Positions 1 through 12,916 of a DNA stretch of 64,000 bases are shown piece after piece. The stretch comes from Reticulitermes speratus. Lineage: Eukaryota; Arthropoda; Insecta; Blattodea; Rhinotermitidae. The stretch's first letter is position 1, and each line of letters begins with the position of its first letter. Below the pieces are notes generated by a model. That model did not search any database and was not told the DNA's origin. It saw only the letters and a list, made by a program, of their open reading frames with translations. A program made the translations under genes and the position numbers. The stretch is from assembly GCA_021186555.1 (NCBI GenBank), contig JAJKFL010000039.1, positions 14,240,733 through 14,304,732 on the forward strand, written 5' to 3'.

Positions 1-3000
1 AAATCCCCCATGGACTGGCTTATGCCGGTTACCGGGTTTCCATAGTTACGGCAGCACTTCGTTTGTGAGTGACGTTACAACCTGGTAGAAAATGAAATAA
101 AAGGCGTCTGACTCGCGCACAGTAGTACATCTTCTCTGACGCCGTTTTCAGGGTTCACAGTTTTTATTTCGTAGTGTGTAAACTTAGTAAATGCTCTTTG
201 GGCAACCAATTCTTACGCAAACAAAATGCCTATGTGATTACCGCAGTCGTTTGTGATAAAATATATGACAAATGTTTTGTGCCATGCCCATATATCGAGA
301 GTCCATGATTTCGCCCTCAGTGTTTGGGAAGTTGATTTACGACTCCTTTCTACAGATTGTGATAGATTAACGCGTCGGCTTCCGTGGTTACAATAGACCT
401 TGTGTTATACGAGTTTAGGAGCTTTCACAGACATCATCCTCCTGTGGTAAAATAATTTCCGAATCACTCAGAAAGCACTGCAATTCATCTAAGCGCCTTA
501 ACGTAAGTGACCGTATTTCACAACTTTGCAAAACAAAAGGGCAACCTACCAATTTATACACTTTTATTGACAGGTCTTGGGCTTTTCGAATAGATGTTAC
601 GACAAATCTTCATTTTAGCTTTCTCGTGGTAGCGAAGAGTTCTTCTAGAACATAACACCGTGTAGTCTGGTAGACGAGCACCTACATTTCAGGAGAAAGT
701 ATTGCTTCTATCTTCAATGTTGAAGGTTGAACCAGCAGACGCAGCCATGGTACTTAAATAACTTGTACTGAATCATAATCCTTCTATTTATTGACACTGT
801 CACATAGACTTTATGCAGTTCTTCAACAAGGCTATGATCTTTAATACTGTACATGTACAACCATATATATTACATTATGTACAATATAATTATGTTCTCT
901 TTGTGGAATTAACCAACGATTATCTTACCGGGGAAACCCCAAATTGACACATTCAGAAATTCTCTATTTCGCGAATTGTCGTAGAATATTAAGATATTCT
1001 TACACTATGAAATGAATCGTGCGGTGTGAATTCAATCCTTTAGCTTGTATAAGAACAGCGTGCATCACCTGCACTGACGTCACTAACTTAATATTTTCAC
1101 AATACTCTATTTATGTATCTAAGTCTCTTGGTCCTCACATAGAACACAGACTGTTTCCCTAAATATAAACAGACTCGCACTGGTAATGAAAATAGTGTGT
1201 TTTCTTGGAGGTCGGGACCGTATTTTTAAATATTATTTCGATGAGCTTCGTGATTTAAAAGGTGTTAAAACAGTCATTTGCTGATAAACCGCCTGGAAGC
1301 CAATAACCAATACTCTTTCCTCTCCAATCAAACCACATAACAACAAGCTCACAACAATAAAAATGCCACCATTACTCTGCTCCAAGTATCCGACTTCCGT
1401 CTAAGATTAAGGCATAAAATAAACGCTTCACAAAATTTTGGCCTCAAATTCCTGAGGAGTTAGGTGTTTGGGGTTTCCATAGTAACTAATCCAAACCAGT
1501 ATGAGGCACAATAATACGAGTACATGTTAAATATGTTTTGAACACCTTATAGAGAACGTCCCAAAAGAAATGGAGGTCAGCATGTTTCGGCCGTCCGAGT
1601 TAAATGTGCAAATTGCAGTACATTAATCATAGATGATTTGCCCTCACTCTTAAGTTCGATTCAAAATCTCTGCTTTAGAAGGCCAACATACGTAATAATT
1701 AAACGTCCCTGCCTTTGGACCTGCAGTAGGGGGAAATTTTGATCACAATATTTTACCGCTTAGGGCTAACGACTTACGTCTTTTATCTTTTTTAGATATG
1801 TACAATTTTAATACATTTTCATCGTAACATATAATTCTTATCGTTAAAAAGCACCGAATAACCGTCTTTCATCTGAGAGATCTGAAGTCCTGGCGGCGGT
1901 GTCTGGGGCGTGACGCCAGTAGCTACACAAGACTGCACCATATTACAGACTAATCTTCAGAAATTTCAGCTGTTAAGAGATGGCACGTAACGTTTCATTC
2001 ACTGATCACCCTCAACACTATATTAAACAAGACCGGAAGTATCAGTGTTCCCGAGTAAAACACATCATGCGTAGCATGAAAGAAGCTGATTTTATTTCAA
2101 GTCAAGTTTTGTTTTGAACACATAATGAAATAAATCTCACACGCGTCTGTCCGGTTCCTGTCAATCTGGCTTCCATTGCAAAGGTTATGGAAGGGATAAT
2201 TTATGCAGGGACAACGGAGCGTTTAAACATTAATTTGCCTTTAAATTACATACAAGGGGCGCAAGTGTATACCCACTGAACAAAGGGCGCAGAACAATGA
2301 CCTCCAGCCCTTCTGAGACATTGTGCTATTACAATTAAAATTCTCTTGAATAAAATTATCCAGACTACCTAAAATTAGTGCCACCTACATAAGATCTATA
2401 ATACGTACAGTTCTGTTTGGCACATTAAAAGCAGAATTAAATTAAACTTTTGATTACTGTAAATTTAGATGTTCTGTAATTAATATCTTTGAAAATAGTT
2501 TTACCAACAAATTTATTTTTGAGCTCATTTCTGCTTTCTGGATTGACACGCTGTATAGAAGTATATATCATACTAAATTTATTATTTAAAACATTACGAC
2601 AAGTTTTATACTACATATATACGATATCATAAATACATATGTAATCTAATATACAAATACAACATATTATACAAACAAGTTATGGCATGTTTGCATGTCC
2701 AAAACACATATGATTCAGAATTCATTCTCATTCACTCAGATCATGTACACAACCAGAGAGCCATGGGGAGGGGTGGGGGTATTAAATCTTTGTACAAGAA
2801 TCGCCATAAAAACAACAATGAATACTAACATGAGTTACTTTATATTTCTGAAGCTCCAATGTAGTGTATGCTGTTTCGAAATTATGTACACATTGGACTG
2901 AAGTTCAATTCAAAGCTATTTTACACGCACTGAACATCAAACTATATGTCACGTGTAGGCCATGTATATTTATATGAAACTTGAATCACATTTTGCTAAT

Positions 3001-5785
3001 TTCTCAAAAACTTGTTACTGTAAACATTTTTTTTTATATCAGAAAACAATGTTCAGCGACATGTAAACTTTTGTGTAAACAATTTTAAATACAATGAGTC
3101 ATTTCTGAGTGCACAGTGTGATGTCTGTTGTGTGATTAGTTTTGCAACAACACACATGAAGGCCAATAGTCTAGGCGAATAGCAACAGACCCATTCAGAA
3201 AATGTGTGCTCCCCAAATATCGTACACACATTTTGAACAACACGTTTAGTGTCAGCTGAAGTGAGAATCAGGGAGAGGGAGTTGAGAACAAATGCAAACA
3301 AAATTGATTTTTGTTACAATAAAATTTCCCCCTTTTCTTAAGAAGGGTCATTTGGTAGGTCGTAATTTTATAATTGCATTCCCAAACATAGTACTTCCAA
3401 ATATTCCTCACTATCTTTCTTGAAGAACATCAATCAAAATTAGCATCACATTTTGTATTTCATCTCCTCTAGGTGCGCCCACAGTCACCTAACTCTCACA
3501 GACGAACGTTACTACCATCACATAATACATGTTCCTAAAAACACAAAGTCTACTCACCTGTTGTGCAGGTGATCATTTTGACGACTCGTCAGAATCCCGT
3601 TCTCTTGTCAAACAGTACCCACTTTATGGCCTACTTTATCTATACTTTATCTATACTAGTTTCATGAAAACTTGAGCTTAAAATGAGCAGTTGTGCTGGT
3701 ATTAACAGCACAATTCCCCTGTCATGTGTTATACCTTTTCTTTCGCAAGCACTCACTCACGGGTACATTTTGCAGCACAAGTTACGCGGAAACTGCCAGT
3801 CAGTCGTACCGAAGGCTCTCAAATACGGAGCTGTTGCCTGTGTGTTTAACCCAATCTGTGCTGAACATTTGTTTAAATAATTATTTTTTGGCACATTTCC
3901 ACTGAAACCTATATTACCAGCGTTTTAAACCCGCAAATGAATTGCTTGCACTATGCAAAGACGTTATAACAGATCGTATAAAAGCCAGCCATGGCAGGGG
4001 ATTTAGGTTTCAAAACTTTTTATTCCGGTCATCGCTTGCAAAGCGTCAGTAATATACACTTTGTAATTACTTAGAAAATATTAAGATTACACTTCACAGT
4101 AGTTGCTTTTGTTGTTTTTGAAGTAATTACTATCACCCGATAATAGTAGGTTAAGAGAAGTATTGGAACATTGTAGGCCTTAACATTGAGAAACGTTCTT
4201 TACTGACTAAAATGTTACAGAATGTTCCATGAAAATTTTAAACGTCTTCAGCTGGCCAAGGCATTTCATGTTTTAGAACTCGAAAATTTGGAACAGTGTT
4301 CACAGAAGTCCGACACTGCGTCTCATCCTTAGCAACGTCAATCCAATTCACACATTTTCGTAACTTGTTTCCCAAACATTCTTTTTCATACTAATTCAGT
4401 AATTATTCTGAGATTTACCGGCCAAGATTGTGCAAAGATTTTCTATTTCCCACAACTGCCAGTCTTATATATTCATTAATACCAGAAGAGGCGGATCATA
4501 ATGGCCAAAGGGTCTTACATATCCTTCGCTTCCCGTTTGGTTATCTTTTAAGACAAAAAAATTTTCTCTCCCAGTTGTAACTTTTAACATCGTGAATGAA
4601 AAAGGATGAACACATCACGGCTCGCAACCTGTACAGATAACATCCTGAATTTATTTCAATTTTTTTTGTATACAGAGTGACACAAAAATTACTTGACACG
4701 GCATTTCTATTGCTAAACCTCGACTATCACGTGACTTTTGCGCCATTCTGTATAGTAACATTCATTTTTGGAAAGTGAAGACTTGGGACACCCTAGTAAA
4801 CGTACTTACACTTCTCGTTTACTGTATCTGTGACTGCATATGAGAAAATCGAGTAAGGAATACTCGACACTCTTCAATACACTGTCCATCTTTGCACTTT
4901 GAAAACACCTGTCATGATGCAGGATACCTTGTGTGAATTATTAATAATAATTATGTCTTTTGGCATAACTATAAAGTACAGTCAGTGTGAATAAAATTCG
5001 TACAGTCCATATTTTTAAAGTTTATAAACTACAGAAATTACTCGCGATGTTGTCCGGTCAGCGGTCTCTTTGGGTAAAATAGCAAAAATTCCCGTCTCAA
5101 GCCTACAGTTTGTTTATTTAGTTACATTTCATAATTGTAGAACACTCATCGTCTTCAGATAAGACATTTTTCTCTAACACTACTCACACTTTACATGATG
5201 AATTAGTATATTCTATATAATAGAAATAAAAATAAAAACAATATGGACTGTCCGTTATAGATTCATCCCTGAGACAAAAACACGATATATTACAATCTTT
5301 TCTAGATTTATAGACCTATACAGAACCTATAAAATCTATAACTGGGACTTAGTCTGTTATTACACATTACTTCTCCATGCAACGACTTTCCGTTGCAGTG
5401 TTGGCGTTTCCACTTGCACAGTATAAACAATAGTCTATGTACGTCCTCGGTTAAGCGAGGAAATTTTAATAGGCTAAATTAGTTGAAAATGGGGAGGGCA
5501 ACGGCAGCCTAAACTCATTTTGTGCTGATATTTGCAAACGTAAGCGTTCAGCGTTGTGGTATTAGCAAAATGTTGCTACGCCTAAGTACAACACCGTAAT
5601 GAGCGTGTGTCACGGAGGTCAGAATCCACCGCAACTTCACCACTAAATACGGGTTTACCTGCCAGGAGGGCGCTAGTTGTCGAGTGGATACGAGAAGGCT
5701 GAATTGTTGCTTGTGTTGGAAATAAATATCTTTGCGTCATGTGTTTAACAAACTGATGTCAATATCATAATTATTACATGAATAT
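1..5785. other. No recognisable gene; AT-rich sequence downstream of the SLC6 gene
   Basis: I find no conserved protein, RNA gene or clear mobile element here. Open frames are short (at most about 80 codons), often overlap on opposite strands and have no recognisable motif. A TATA-like stretch near 3977 has no supported gene after it. The interval lies 3' of the last recovered exon of the minus-strand transporter, so it could contain its final exon or 3' UTR, but I could not identify either. Confidence 0.5.
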
Positions 5786-6071
5786 TTATATATTTTATTT
5801 GATTCTACGTTCAGACCCAGCAAGTCGTTTAACACACGTTTTATTGGCAACTAGTTTCGGCTCATAAGAAAGCTATCGTCAGGCCATAACAAAAACTGTA
5901 AGCTGATCTCCCCCATTTAAAGAGGGGAGATCTCCTACCTGCTGGGGTTTCCAGCTTACAGTTTTTGTTATGGCCTGACGATAGCTTTCTTATGAGCCGA
6001 AACTAGTTGCCACTAAAACGTGTGTCAAACGACTTGCTGGGTCTGATCGTAGAATCAAATAAAATATATAC
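5786..6071. repeat. Foldback element with near-perfect ~119-bp inverted arms
   Basis: Arms 5786-5904 and 5953-6071 are reverse complements with few mismatches. They are joined by a ~48-bp spacer that has its own small hairpin (GATCTCCCCC against GAGGGGAGATC). Each arm contains the block CTGACGA ... GAAAC, on the minus strand at 5854-5883 and on the plus strand at 5975-6003, resembling a hammerhead ribozyme core. No open frame is present. It is probably a non-autonomous foldback element, of the same general kind as those at 15.2, 36.5, 49.0, 58.0 and 62.4 kb. Confidence 0.8.
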
Positions 6072-6205
6072 TTATGATCGATACGCCAACGGGGATATCT
6101 TGCACTAAAATTAAAATTGTAAAGAAATGTTCTTGTAAATTACATTAGTCTATATTACTGCATATAAAAAGTAAATTGTAATTTGCCATGTTGTGTAAAT
6201 TATGC

Positions 6206-6237
6206 CTGATGACGGAAAAATAACTGCCGAAACATGT
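6206..6237 (+). ncRNA. Hammerhead-like motif, solo
   Basis: The order CTGATGA, a ~16-nt spacer beginning CGG and ending GCC, then GAAAC and ATGT matches the order of a minimal type-I hammerhead. Stem II is weak (only 2-3 pairs by eye), so catalytic activity is doubtful. It is probably a decayed copy of the motif family seen elsewhere in this window. Confidence 0.4.
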
Positions 6238-6539
6238 GGTGGAACTGAGTACAACAAATACATACAAAAAGATTTGTATTAAGACTGACAGAAAAAGCAT
6301 CGACATGGGTGTATTGGTTCAAAGAAAAATTCCCAACTCCTCAGACAAGAAGTCTGCACAAAATATGATGAGCATCATAAATAAAGTTTACAAGACACGT
6401 ACCGGTGTCTTTAAGTTATCCCGTGTGCCTTTGATATCGACAACACGCCACTGTACGCACGGCCCGTAAACCAGTTTTCTGCGTAGCCCACATAGACTGC
6501 GGAAGAAATATTTGCTACTGGTACATCCCCTGGTCATGC

Positions 6540-6790
6540 AAGCATATGCCCTATGCTTTCGACGGTCGTTTCGCTCTAAGATCGGAATCTCCTGCAATGT
6601 GACGCTGTGTCTCTGGGTGAGAAGTTCTCGACGTTTCAATGATAGTGGCGCCTTCGTCTTCAGGATCAAGCAGCTGAAAGCAATACAATCCTTCGAAACG
6701 TCGGGCACTATTCCCGCTTTGACACAGCGTCACGTCCCAAGAGACTTTAGTCTTTAGCAACACCGCTGTGAGAACCCAGAGCTCGAAGTA
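6540..6790. repeat. Degenerate inverted-repeat element
   Basis: Both ends carry a GTGACGCTGTGTC-like block in opposite orientation, and the interior holds CTGAAGA (minus strand, about 6650) followed by GAAACGTC. A related arrangement occurs at 13885-14200, and the short tail wording (cgctgtgaga) recurs near 56570. The open frames here are by-products of the palindrome. Boundaries are approximate. Confidence 0.45.
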
Positions 6791-6834
6791 GTTTAACTGC
6801 TGCTTCATTTCTATAAGGTACAGCAAAGTTCACC

Positions 6835-7100
6835 CTAGAACAGGCCACGAAGGCCTAGAGGGGGAGCAAATAATAGCTCTACTCTTGCGTTAACCTCGGC
6901 GCTAGATGGGGAGTCGGTGGTCATCGCCACGCCCCGGAGGCTTTTCCCGAGGGAAAGAGACCCGGTACCCATTGTACAGGAGGCTGGGTGGGTCCCAGGG
7001 CCGGTCTGGGTGGGTGCGGAAAATCTCGCCCTCACCGGGATTCGATCCCCGGACCATCCAGCCCGTAACGAGTCGCTATACCGACTACACTATCCCGGCC
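6835..7100 (-). repeat. tRNA-derived SINE, family C
   Basis: Read on the minus strand, the copy begins with a tRNA-like head: CCGGGATAGTGTAGTCGG resembles an A box, and GGGATCGAATCCC gives a B box. A body follows that recurs at 37.7, 43.2, 45.1, 46.1, 50.0 and 55.5 kb. This looks like a pol III-type retroposon and not a functional tRNA gene, because the head runs on into a shared non-tRNA body. This copy is one of the best preserved. Confidence 0.75.
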
Positions 7101-10100
7101 CACTTTCATTTCGATAAATCTTCATACTGAACATGGTTATTTATTTGCTAGAAGTCCTCAAGCAATATTGGGGAGGCCAGACATTTAAAACTCGCTCTAG
7201 ACTTGCATTTGGGTCGTACTCCGATAATGTCTGCAGTGCTAGTAACAGCTGCTGGAACCACAACATTTAACGGATGTTCCCATTCCGTCCAGGGAGATAC
7301 CGGGAAGGTACCTTCAAGCAGACCAGACAAAACTTGTAAAGCCCTCATCGTTCATCAACATAATAATAATAATAATAATAATAACAACAATAATAATAAT
7401 AATAATCGCCATCCTGCAACGTCATTCGATAGATGGAATGTCGCATCGGGTGACAGGCCCTTACATTGTGGCACCGAATGTCACGAAATGTGACCTGCGG
7501 CCAACTGACCGTCATCAGACGCTGCTATGCTTTGCTTTGCCTAATATACATTTCCTCTAGCGAGCTCAGTAAATTTCCAAGTCCCTGTTTTAGGCCAGGT
7601 GAGTAACCCCCTTCTTTAGGAGGCCAAAAGTCTCTTGAAGGGGTGCCCATCAGGCCCCAGAGGACGGTGGACAGTGGACATGCGCGACATACATGACAGA
7701 CTGAATTATCTACATAATGCATATGTGTAGAAGAGAAGTCAAATATGTTCACATTTACAAAAATAAAAAATTACGAGAAAACAAGTAGAAATTTATTAAT
7801 TACTTCTCAAAAGAAAGACGGCAGCGCTCTTACTTCGTCTTCAAAATGTCATAGTTTGATTTTCCCCAGTCACTCCAACAAGTGCCGACATTTCTTTAAA
7901 CATGATCTTTAACAGTTGTTGTTCAGGATTTATACCTTAATTCAGTGCTAGTTAGGGGTGGATTAAATAAAAAATAAATATATAAATTCGAGTAATATCA
8001 CCAACATTCACAAGGACTGTTTCCATTGTCAGCTTCCTAAATGTAGTGTTTGTTTTTGAAACATTGGTGACACTGAAAAAAGTCCCTGTGAATGTTTGTG
8101 ATATTACTCATGTACAACCGTTGTCAAACATTTATATTACAAATAAATTCGAACCACGCAGTTGGCAGATCGTCATCGCGTAACGTAAGAATCAACACAT
8201 ATTCTGTGTCTAACGTAACCGGAAATGTTAGACCTTGCATGTAGGTGGCGGCGGAATGCATTCACTTTCGTACGAGATGACGCAGACTGCAGTGTTTAAA
8301 GCTGTTAACGTCCGTAGTTTTTAATAGTTTATGTTTTGGACTGGCTAGGAATGTGTGCATGTACAATACATCTCCTCGCCCCACCATCCTCCCAACTGTC
8401 CTTAGCCATCGTACTGACAGACACTTGCACATACAGTGTCAACATTTCTGACGCAGGCTTCAGTCAACGGACATGTTAATGTTCTGGGTTCAAAGACCAG
8501 CGCTGTTACTTACATTGGCACCAACACCACGCCAACCATCAACTCGCAGGTGTACCCCAATATGGGCGACAGTTGTGTCCCTGGGGAACTGCTACTCAAA
8601 TCCACTACGCCTTATTCTGCGGGCCAAATGTCGAAAGCGGAATTGTGTTCGTAAGCGGTTATTTATGAGTCGTAAACTTCGAGAAAAAGATATGATTTGG
8701 GGTCACGCAATGGTGGAATTGAAACGTATGTGAATACGTAAATTCAAGGATGAATGAGTTTGTAGTAAATACGCCAAAGAGGTGAATTTTGCCTCGTGCT
8801 CAAGCAGCTTACCATCAAGATATAATACGGAGGCAAATTCCCACACTCCGAACTGGATGTGGATAGCGATCAGCTTGAAGCTCCAACAGCTTTATCTCCA
8901 ACATCCATTAGACACGACAGTGGCCGTGTCATCTTGATCCTAGCAATCAAATGCCATCGTCCGTGTTGTAAGTAACAACTTAACTGACCTACTGACCCCG
9001 GTTCATATTAAAAATAATTATTATAAATTCAATATAATACTGGGACTCATATAAACCAAAGTGAAAACTATTTAATAAACTCAAATTAAGACTGAAAGTT
9101 TATTGAGCTTGATTGGAGGATGTGGAGGGAGCATGCCGAACAGAAGAGACTTCTGTGGTTTGAAGTCAACAGCTGTAATCCTAGAGGCTATGGAAGTAAA
9201 CTCACTGCTTTCAATTTAACAAATATCTCGGCAGGCCGTCGTCCATAAGAGGAAGAAACGTTTGTAAACTAAATGGCAGCGAGTCAAAAGATGATGTTAC
9301 TTCGAATGTAAACAGAGTAGGGGCCACTACAAAAACGCGAAAACTGACGACGCATAAATTGTGGTAAATCTGTGTCCTGAAAGTCACTGATGTAGCGAAA
9401 CCCTGTAGTTTGGAAGCAATTTAATTCTTTCTAACAAGTTTTGCACCATCTTCCTGTTTCTTCACGAATCAGTGTGCAGTTTCAAGGAGGGATCCATGGC
9501 TGTTCCCTTTACAGCGGACCGTCTCGGCTTCCTGTGCTTGTGTTGCCGAGTTGACGTTTACTGCTTCGGTGGAAGACGTACAAATTACCGGCTGCAGTGG
9601 ACAGGCAATATCTACATAAATGACAAGCACACGTTTAAAGTTACAAGGGCCTGTAAAAGAGGAAACAGTAACTCGAAATTTAAGTTCAGTGACGATCAAA
9701 ATATGTTCTGTTGGTAATTATGACAACATGCAAGCAATGCAAGAACTGGTTCCAGATCATTTCTTAATTACTGCAAATGTTTTACAAATTTTATGATTTA
9801 GAGTAAGTTCAAATTGCAAGTGTTGGGATTAACATGATCTTAAACACAACCCCATGAAAAAAATCCATAGAGTTAGATCCGTAAATCCGGGGGGCGGGCA
9901 CACTTTAGGGCGTTTACGACCAACAAATTGTACAAAATTTTTAAATCTCATTTTCAGAGTCTTGGGCTGCGTGTTCTTGAAACTGGATCCTTTATAAGCT
10001 CAAAAAGAAAACTACTTTGCGATACTGTTTAATTGACACTGATTTTATTTTGCTTGTTAATTAATTTGTTTAAAACGAATTTTCAAAACAGCAGGCTGTA

Positions 10101-10430
10101 TTTGCAAAAGCTCATTTTATACAGATCAGCAGCATGCATATTAATATTCAAGGGTCACATGTCTCTCTTCTTCGCATCTTCTCAGAGTCTTGAGACTCAG
10201 TTCACATGCGAAAATGTCAGCGCCCAGAAAAGTCTCAAATCCCCCCACAAAAAGTGGCATTATTTCGATTCCAGAATTAACCACTTCGGCATCTTTCTAC
10301 ATTTCTGAATACAGAATTGGTACATATAGGAAGAAAAATGGGCAACAGTCAAAATTGTCGTTTTCAGCAGAGTGTTTCAGAAAAAAAAGTAAATAAATTT
10401 GCATTATTGGACATTAGGTACTTAGAAATA
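7101..10430. other. No recognisable gene; one (TAA)n microsatellite
   Basis: A (TAA/CAA)n microsatellite lies at about 7359-7406. Open frames at 7148-7348 (minus), 8436-8733 (plus) and 9469-9717 (both strands) show no motif I recognise. The 9.5-kb pair are opposite-strand shadows of each other, so at most one could be real. I see no exon with family similarity here. Confidence 0.4.
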
Positions 10431-11017
10431 CAGGGCATACACAAAAGAATGGTGCGGTTTCAAAAGTGAATAAAAGATTTATGTCTCACATTACACGGGC
10501 ACAACATACACCGTCAGCGGTGGCAACTGCCCAAGTTTCTCATGCGCTACCAGCAGTTCGCTTCTCATGCTTACTGCGTGGCCGCGGGGCCAGTTTCAAA
10601 GATGGCGTTGCAGCAGGAGAAGGCTTTCTGTGTGCTGCTGCAAATGGAGACAAGAACCTTCTCCCTTGGCCACTCCGTTCGCCAGATCTTACACCGTGCG
10701 ATTTCTTTCTTTGGGGGTTCGTTAAAGACAGCGTTTATGTACCACCATTGCCCACGTCCATCCATGAAATTCGTGATCGGATAACGCATGCACTGCAGGC
10801 CATTACAGCGGACATGCTACACAGGGTCTGGGATGAGTTTGATTACCGTGTGGATGTGTGTCGTGTGACCCAGGGTGCACACATTGAAGGACTGTAATTA
10901 CCAAATGAGAAACTTGGACAGTTGCCGCCGCTGACGGTGTATGTTGTGCCCGTGTAAGGTGAGAAATACATTTTTTATTCACTTTTGATACCGCACCATT
11001 CTTTTGTGTATGCCCTG
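10431..11017 (+). mobile_element. Deleted IS630/Tc1/mariner-superfamily element, transposase C-terminus only
   Basis: Terminal inverted repeats of ~110 bp start CAGGGCATAC and end GTATGCCCTG. They are flanked by TA on each side (10429-10430 and 11018-11019), the target duplication of this superfamily. The internal frame ending at 10897 encodes PWPLRSPDLTPCDFFLWG followed by VYVPPLP and VWDEFDYRVDVCRVTQGAHIE. This matches the C-terminal end of transposases with a DUF4817-type N-terminus, and the final catalytic acidic residue in CDFFLWG is kept. The N-terminal DNA-binding domain and the first catalytic residues are missing, so it is a non-autonomous deletion derivative. Confidence 0.85.
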
Positions 11018-11488
11018 TACGGAAGGAGCAATCGTGTCTTCAAAATCACAAGTTCACTCAATCCGTTCCAGTACTTTTCAGTGTGATTTACTCTGTTTGG
11101 GGTTGGTCCAGTACAGGAAATGAAATACGGGCAGTTAAAGGTAAAGTTGTCCTTACGCCTAACAGCTAAATTTCGGAGACATATTATAGGAAAGGGGCGT
11201 CTTCTAGCGCCTAAGGGAAACACCCTGCTTATCACTGTGTAAGAGGCTGGAGTTATCTGGACGTAGTTGCGAAGAACATCCTTTCTCCTGTCAGTAAGCG
11301 AACACCAGTCGTCCAGCCATTACTGATACAATGGAGATTACGCATGTGCGACATATTTGAGGGCTGTAAACAGGGGTTCAAAAAATGTTGTTTAATAAGG
11401 AGGAGAACAGAAACGATACTTGTATGTCCGTTATCGAACTAAAACAGTGGACCATAAAGGCGATCTGAATCAGCGGTTGCTCGCTTAC

Positions 11489-11606
11489 CTGTGTCATTGA
11501 GCTCCAGACCGTTTTGGTTCCTCCTTTTGAATTGCAGCCAGGATTCCCGCAGACCAAATTCTGATGGTCCCCACTCTTCTGTGGGTTTCGTAGAAAGAAG
11601 AAATTT
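11489..11606 (-). CDS. SLC6 transporter exon 12 (cytoplasmic C-terminus)
   Basis: After a CAG acceptor at 11608-11610, the exon reads KFLLSTKPTEEWGPSEFG in phase 0, directly continuing SSLKD from exon 11. The W-G-P motif just after TM12 is the usual SLC6 C-terminal signature. The frame continues RESWLQFKRRNQNG then LELNDT, and a strong GTAAG donor follows, leaving one base over, so a further exon is expected. If that donor is not used, the frame would end at TAG about 16 codons later. I could not locate the terminal exon. Confidence 0.85.
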
Positions 11607-11689
11607 CTGTGAAGCAGATGGCAGCAGGCAAGAATATCAGTCCAGAGTCAAAGTACGAATTAACAGATGCAAATGCAGACCAAATTTTT

Positions 11690-11925
11690 TTTCTTTATTC
11701 TTATCACTTTCCTGTGTGAAAGTGAAACATGTGATTGAAGGAAAGTTAGAAGGAAGGATAGAAATGACGGGAAGACGAGGGAGAAGACGTAAGCAGCTGC
11801 TGGATGACCTTAAGGAAAAGAGAAGATACTGGAAATTGAAAGAGGAAGCACTAGATCGCACCCTGTGGAGATCTCGCTTTGGAAGAGGCTATGGACCTGT
11901 CGTAAGACAGACTACAGAATGATGA
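11690..11925 (+). pseudogene. Non-LTR retrotransposon 3' fragment (RT C-terminal tail)
   Basis: The frame reads VIEGKLEGRIEMTGRRGRRR then KQLLDDLKEKRRYWKLKEEA, ending RQTTE before a stop at 11922. The same wording occurs in the minus-strand fragment at 49225-49900, which also has the upstream reverse-transcriptase tail, so this is a 5'-truncated copy of that LINE family. It is not a host gene. Confidence 0.75.
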
Positions 11926-12476
11926 ATCACTTTCCTGCGATTAAGAGTGTTTTCATATAGATTTGCTATCGATATTCTGAAATTAGCCAGAAAATATTTC
12001 GGCTCGATAATTCCAAAATCCATTAATTTTATCAACACACGAGGGAGATTTATGTTTTGAACGTTACAAATAATATAAAGAACTTCTACCAAATATTACG
12101 AAGATTATAGCTGCCTCTTATGCTGAATTCCACTTACGTGTCAAGACACATTGGCCTATGTATCGATATTTATCAACCACTAACAAAATATTTTGGGGTT
12201 TTGAATCTTTATGCAGATGCGCTGGTAACACGTAATTTGAAATGGTTTTAATCTCGCAGCTGCTTTTGAGAATTCAGATTTGAGGTCTTCACGACAGTGC
12301 AATTTACGTGATCGTCTTCTAAATAGCAGTAATTCAACTTGAGGATATAGGCAACACACTACTCCAAAATCTGTAAAATATCTATGAGATTATAGGGCGT
12401 CACAAACCAGGTGACCACAATTTAAAACACTGAAAGTTTTATGGTGTTTTAGACTTTCCACGACATAAATGCTCAC

Positions 12477-12647
12477 ATCTTTCAGCGATGAACCTTTCTG
12501 TTGGAAGATTTTGACGATGGCCCAAACAGGTATTTGGGCCATGGACAGACATGCTAGGCACCAACCGACTGCATCAGCCCAGTCGGGAAAGTCGTAGTTT
12601 TCATCTCCTAAAGGCTTGAACTTTATCAGGGACATGATGAATATTAC
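12477..12647 (-). CDS. SLC6 transporter exon 11 (TM12)
   Basis: The acceptor CAG is at 12648-12650. The exon is exactly 57 codons, phase 0 at both ends, and reads VIFIMSLIKFKPLGDENYDF, then PDWADAVGWCLACLSMAQIP, then VWAIVKIFQQKGSSLKD. The hydrophobic segment from AVGWCL to WAIVKIF is TM12, preceded by the family-typical Y-x-(F/Y)-P-x-W in the last extracellular loop. The donor GTGAGC directly follows SLKD. The open frame extends past the donor into intron, which is read-through with no homology. Confidence 0.93.
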
Positions 12648-12730
12648 CTGAAAAGGAAGTATATATCATGTACTGCACATGGTCCCTCTCATACGATTCA
12701 AAGCCATATAACATCTAAGGATTTTCATTG

Positions 12731-12916
12731 ACTTAATCCTTCCGGCCGCACTATGGCCCTGAGGTGGACTCAGCCTCTAATAGAAATGAACACCAGCGAT
12801 ATCTCCTGGGAGGTAAAGGCGGCCGATGCGTAGGGCTGACAACATTACCACTTTCATGTGCCTATTTTATAGACATCTGGGAGCCCCAACCTCCTGAAAA
12901 CCTAAGGGCCTGTCCA
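12731..12916 (+). repeat. SINE family B, body only
   Basis: This is the body of the family seen complete at 15958-16252, 21722-22015 and 52893-53186, from the (A/G)CTATGGCCCTG block to GGCCTGTCCAGGCCTGTAAT. The tRNA-like head is missing, so this copy is 5'-truncated and inserted in plus orientation within intron 10 of the transporter gene. Confidence 0.75.
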
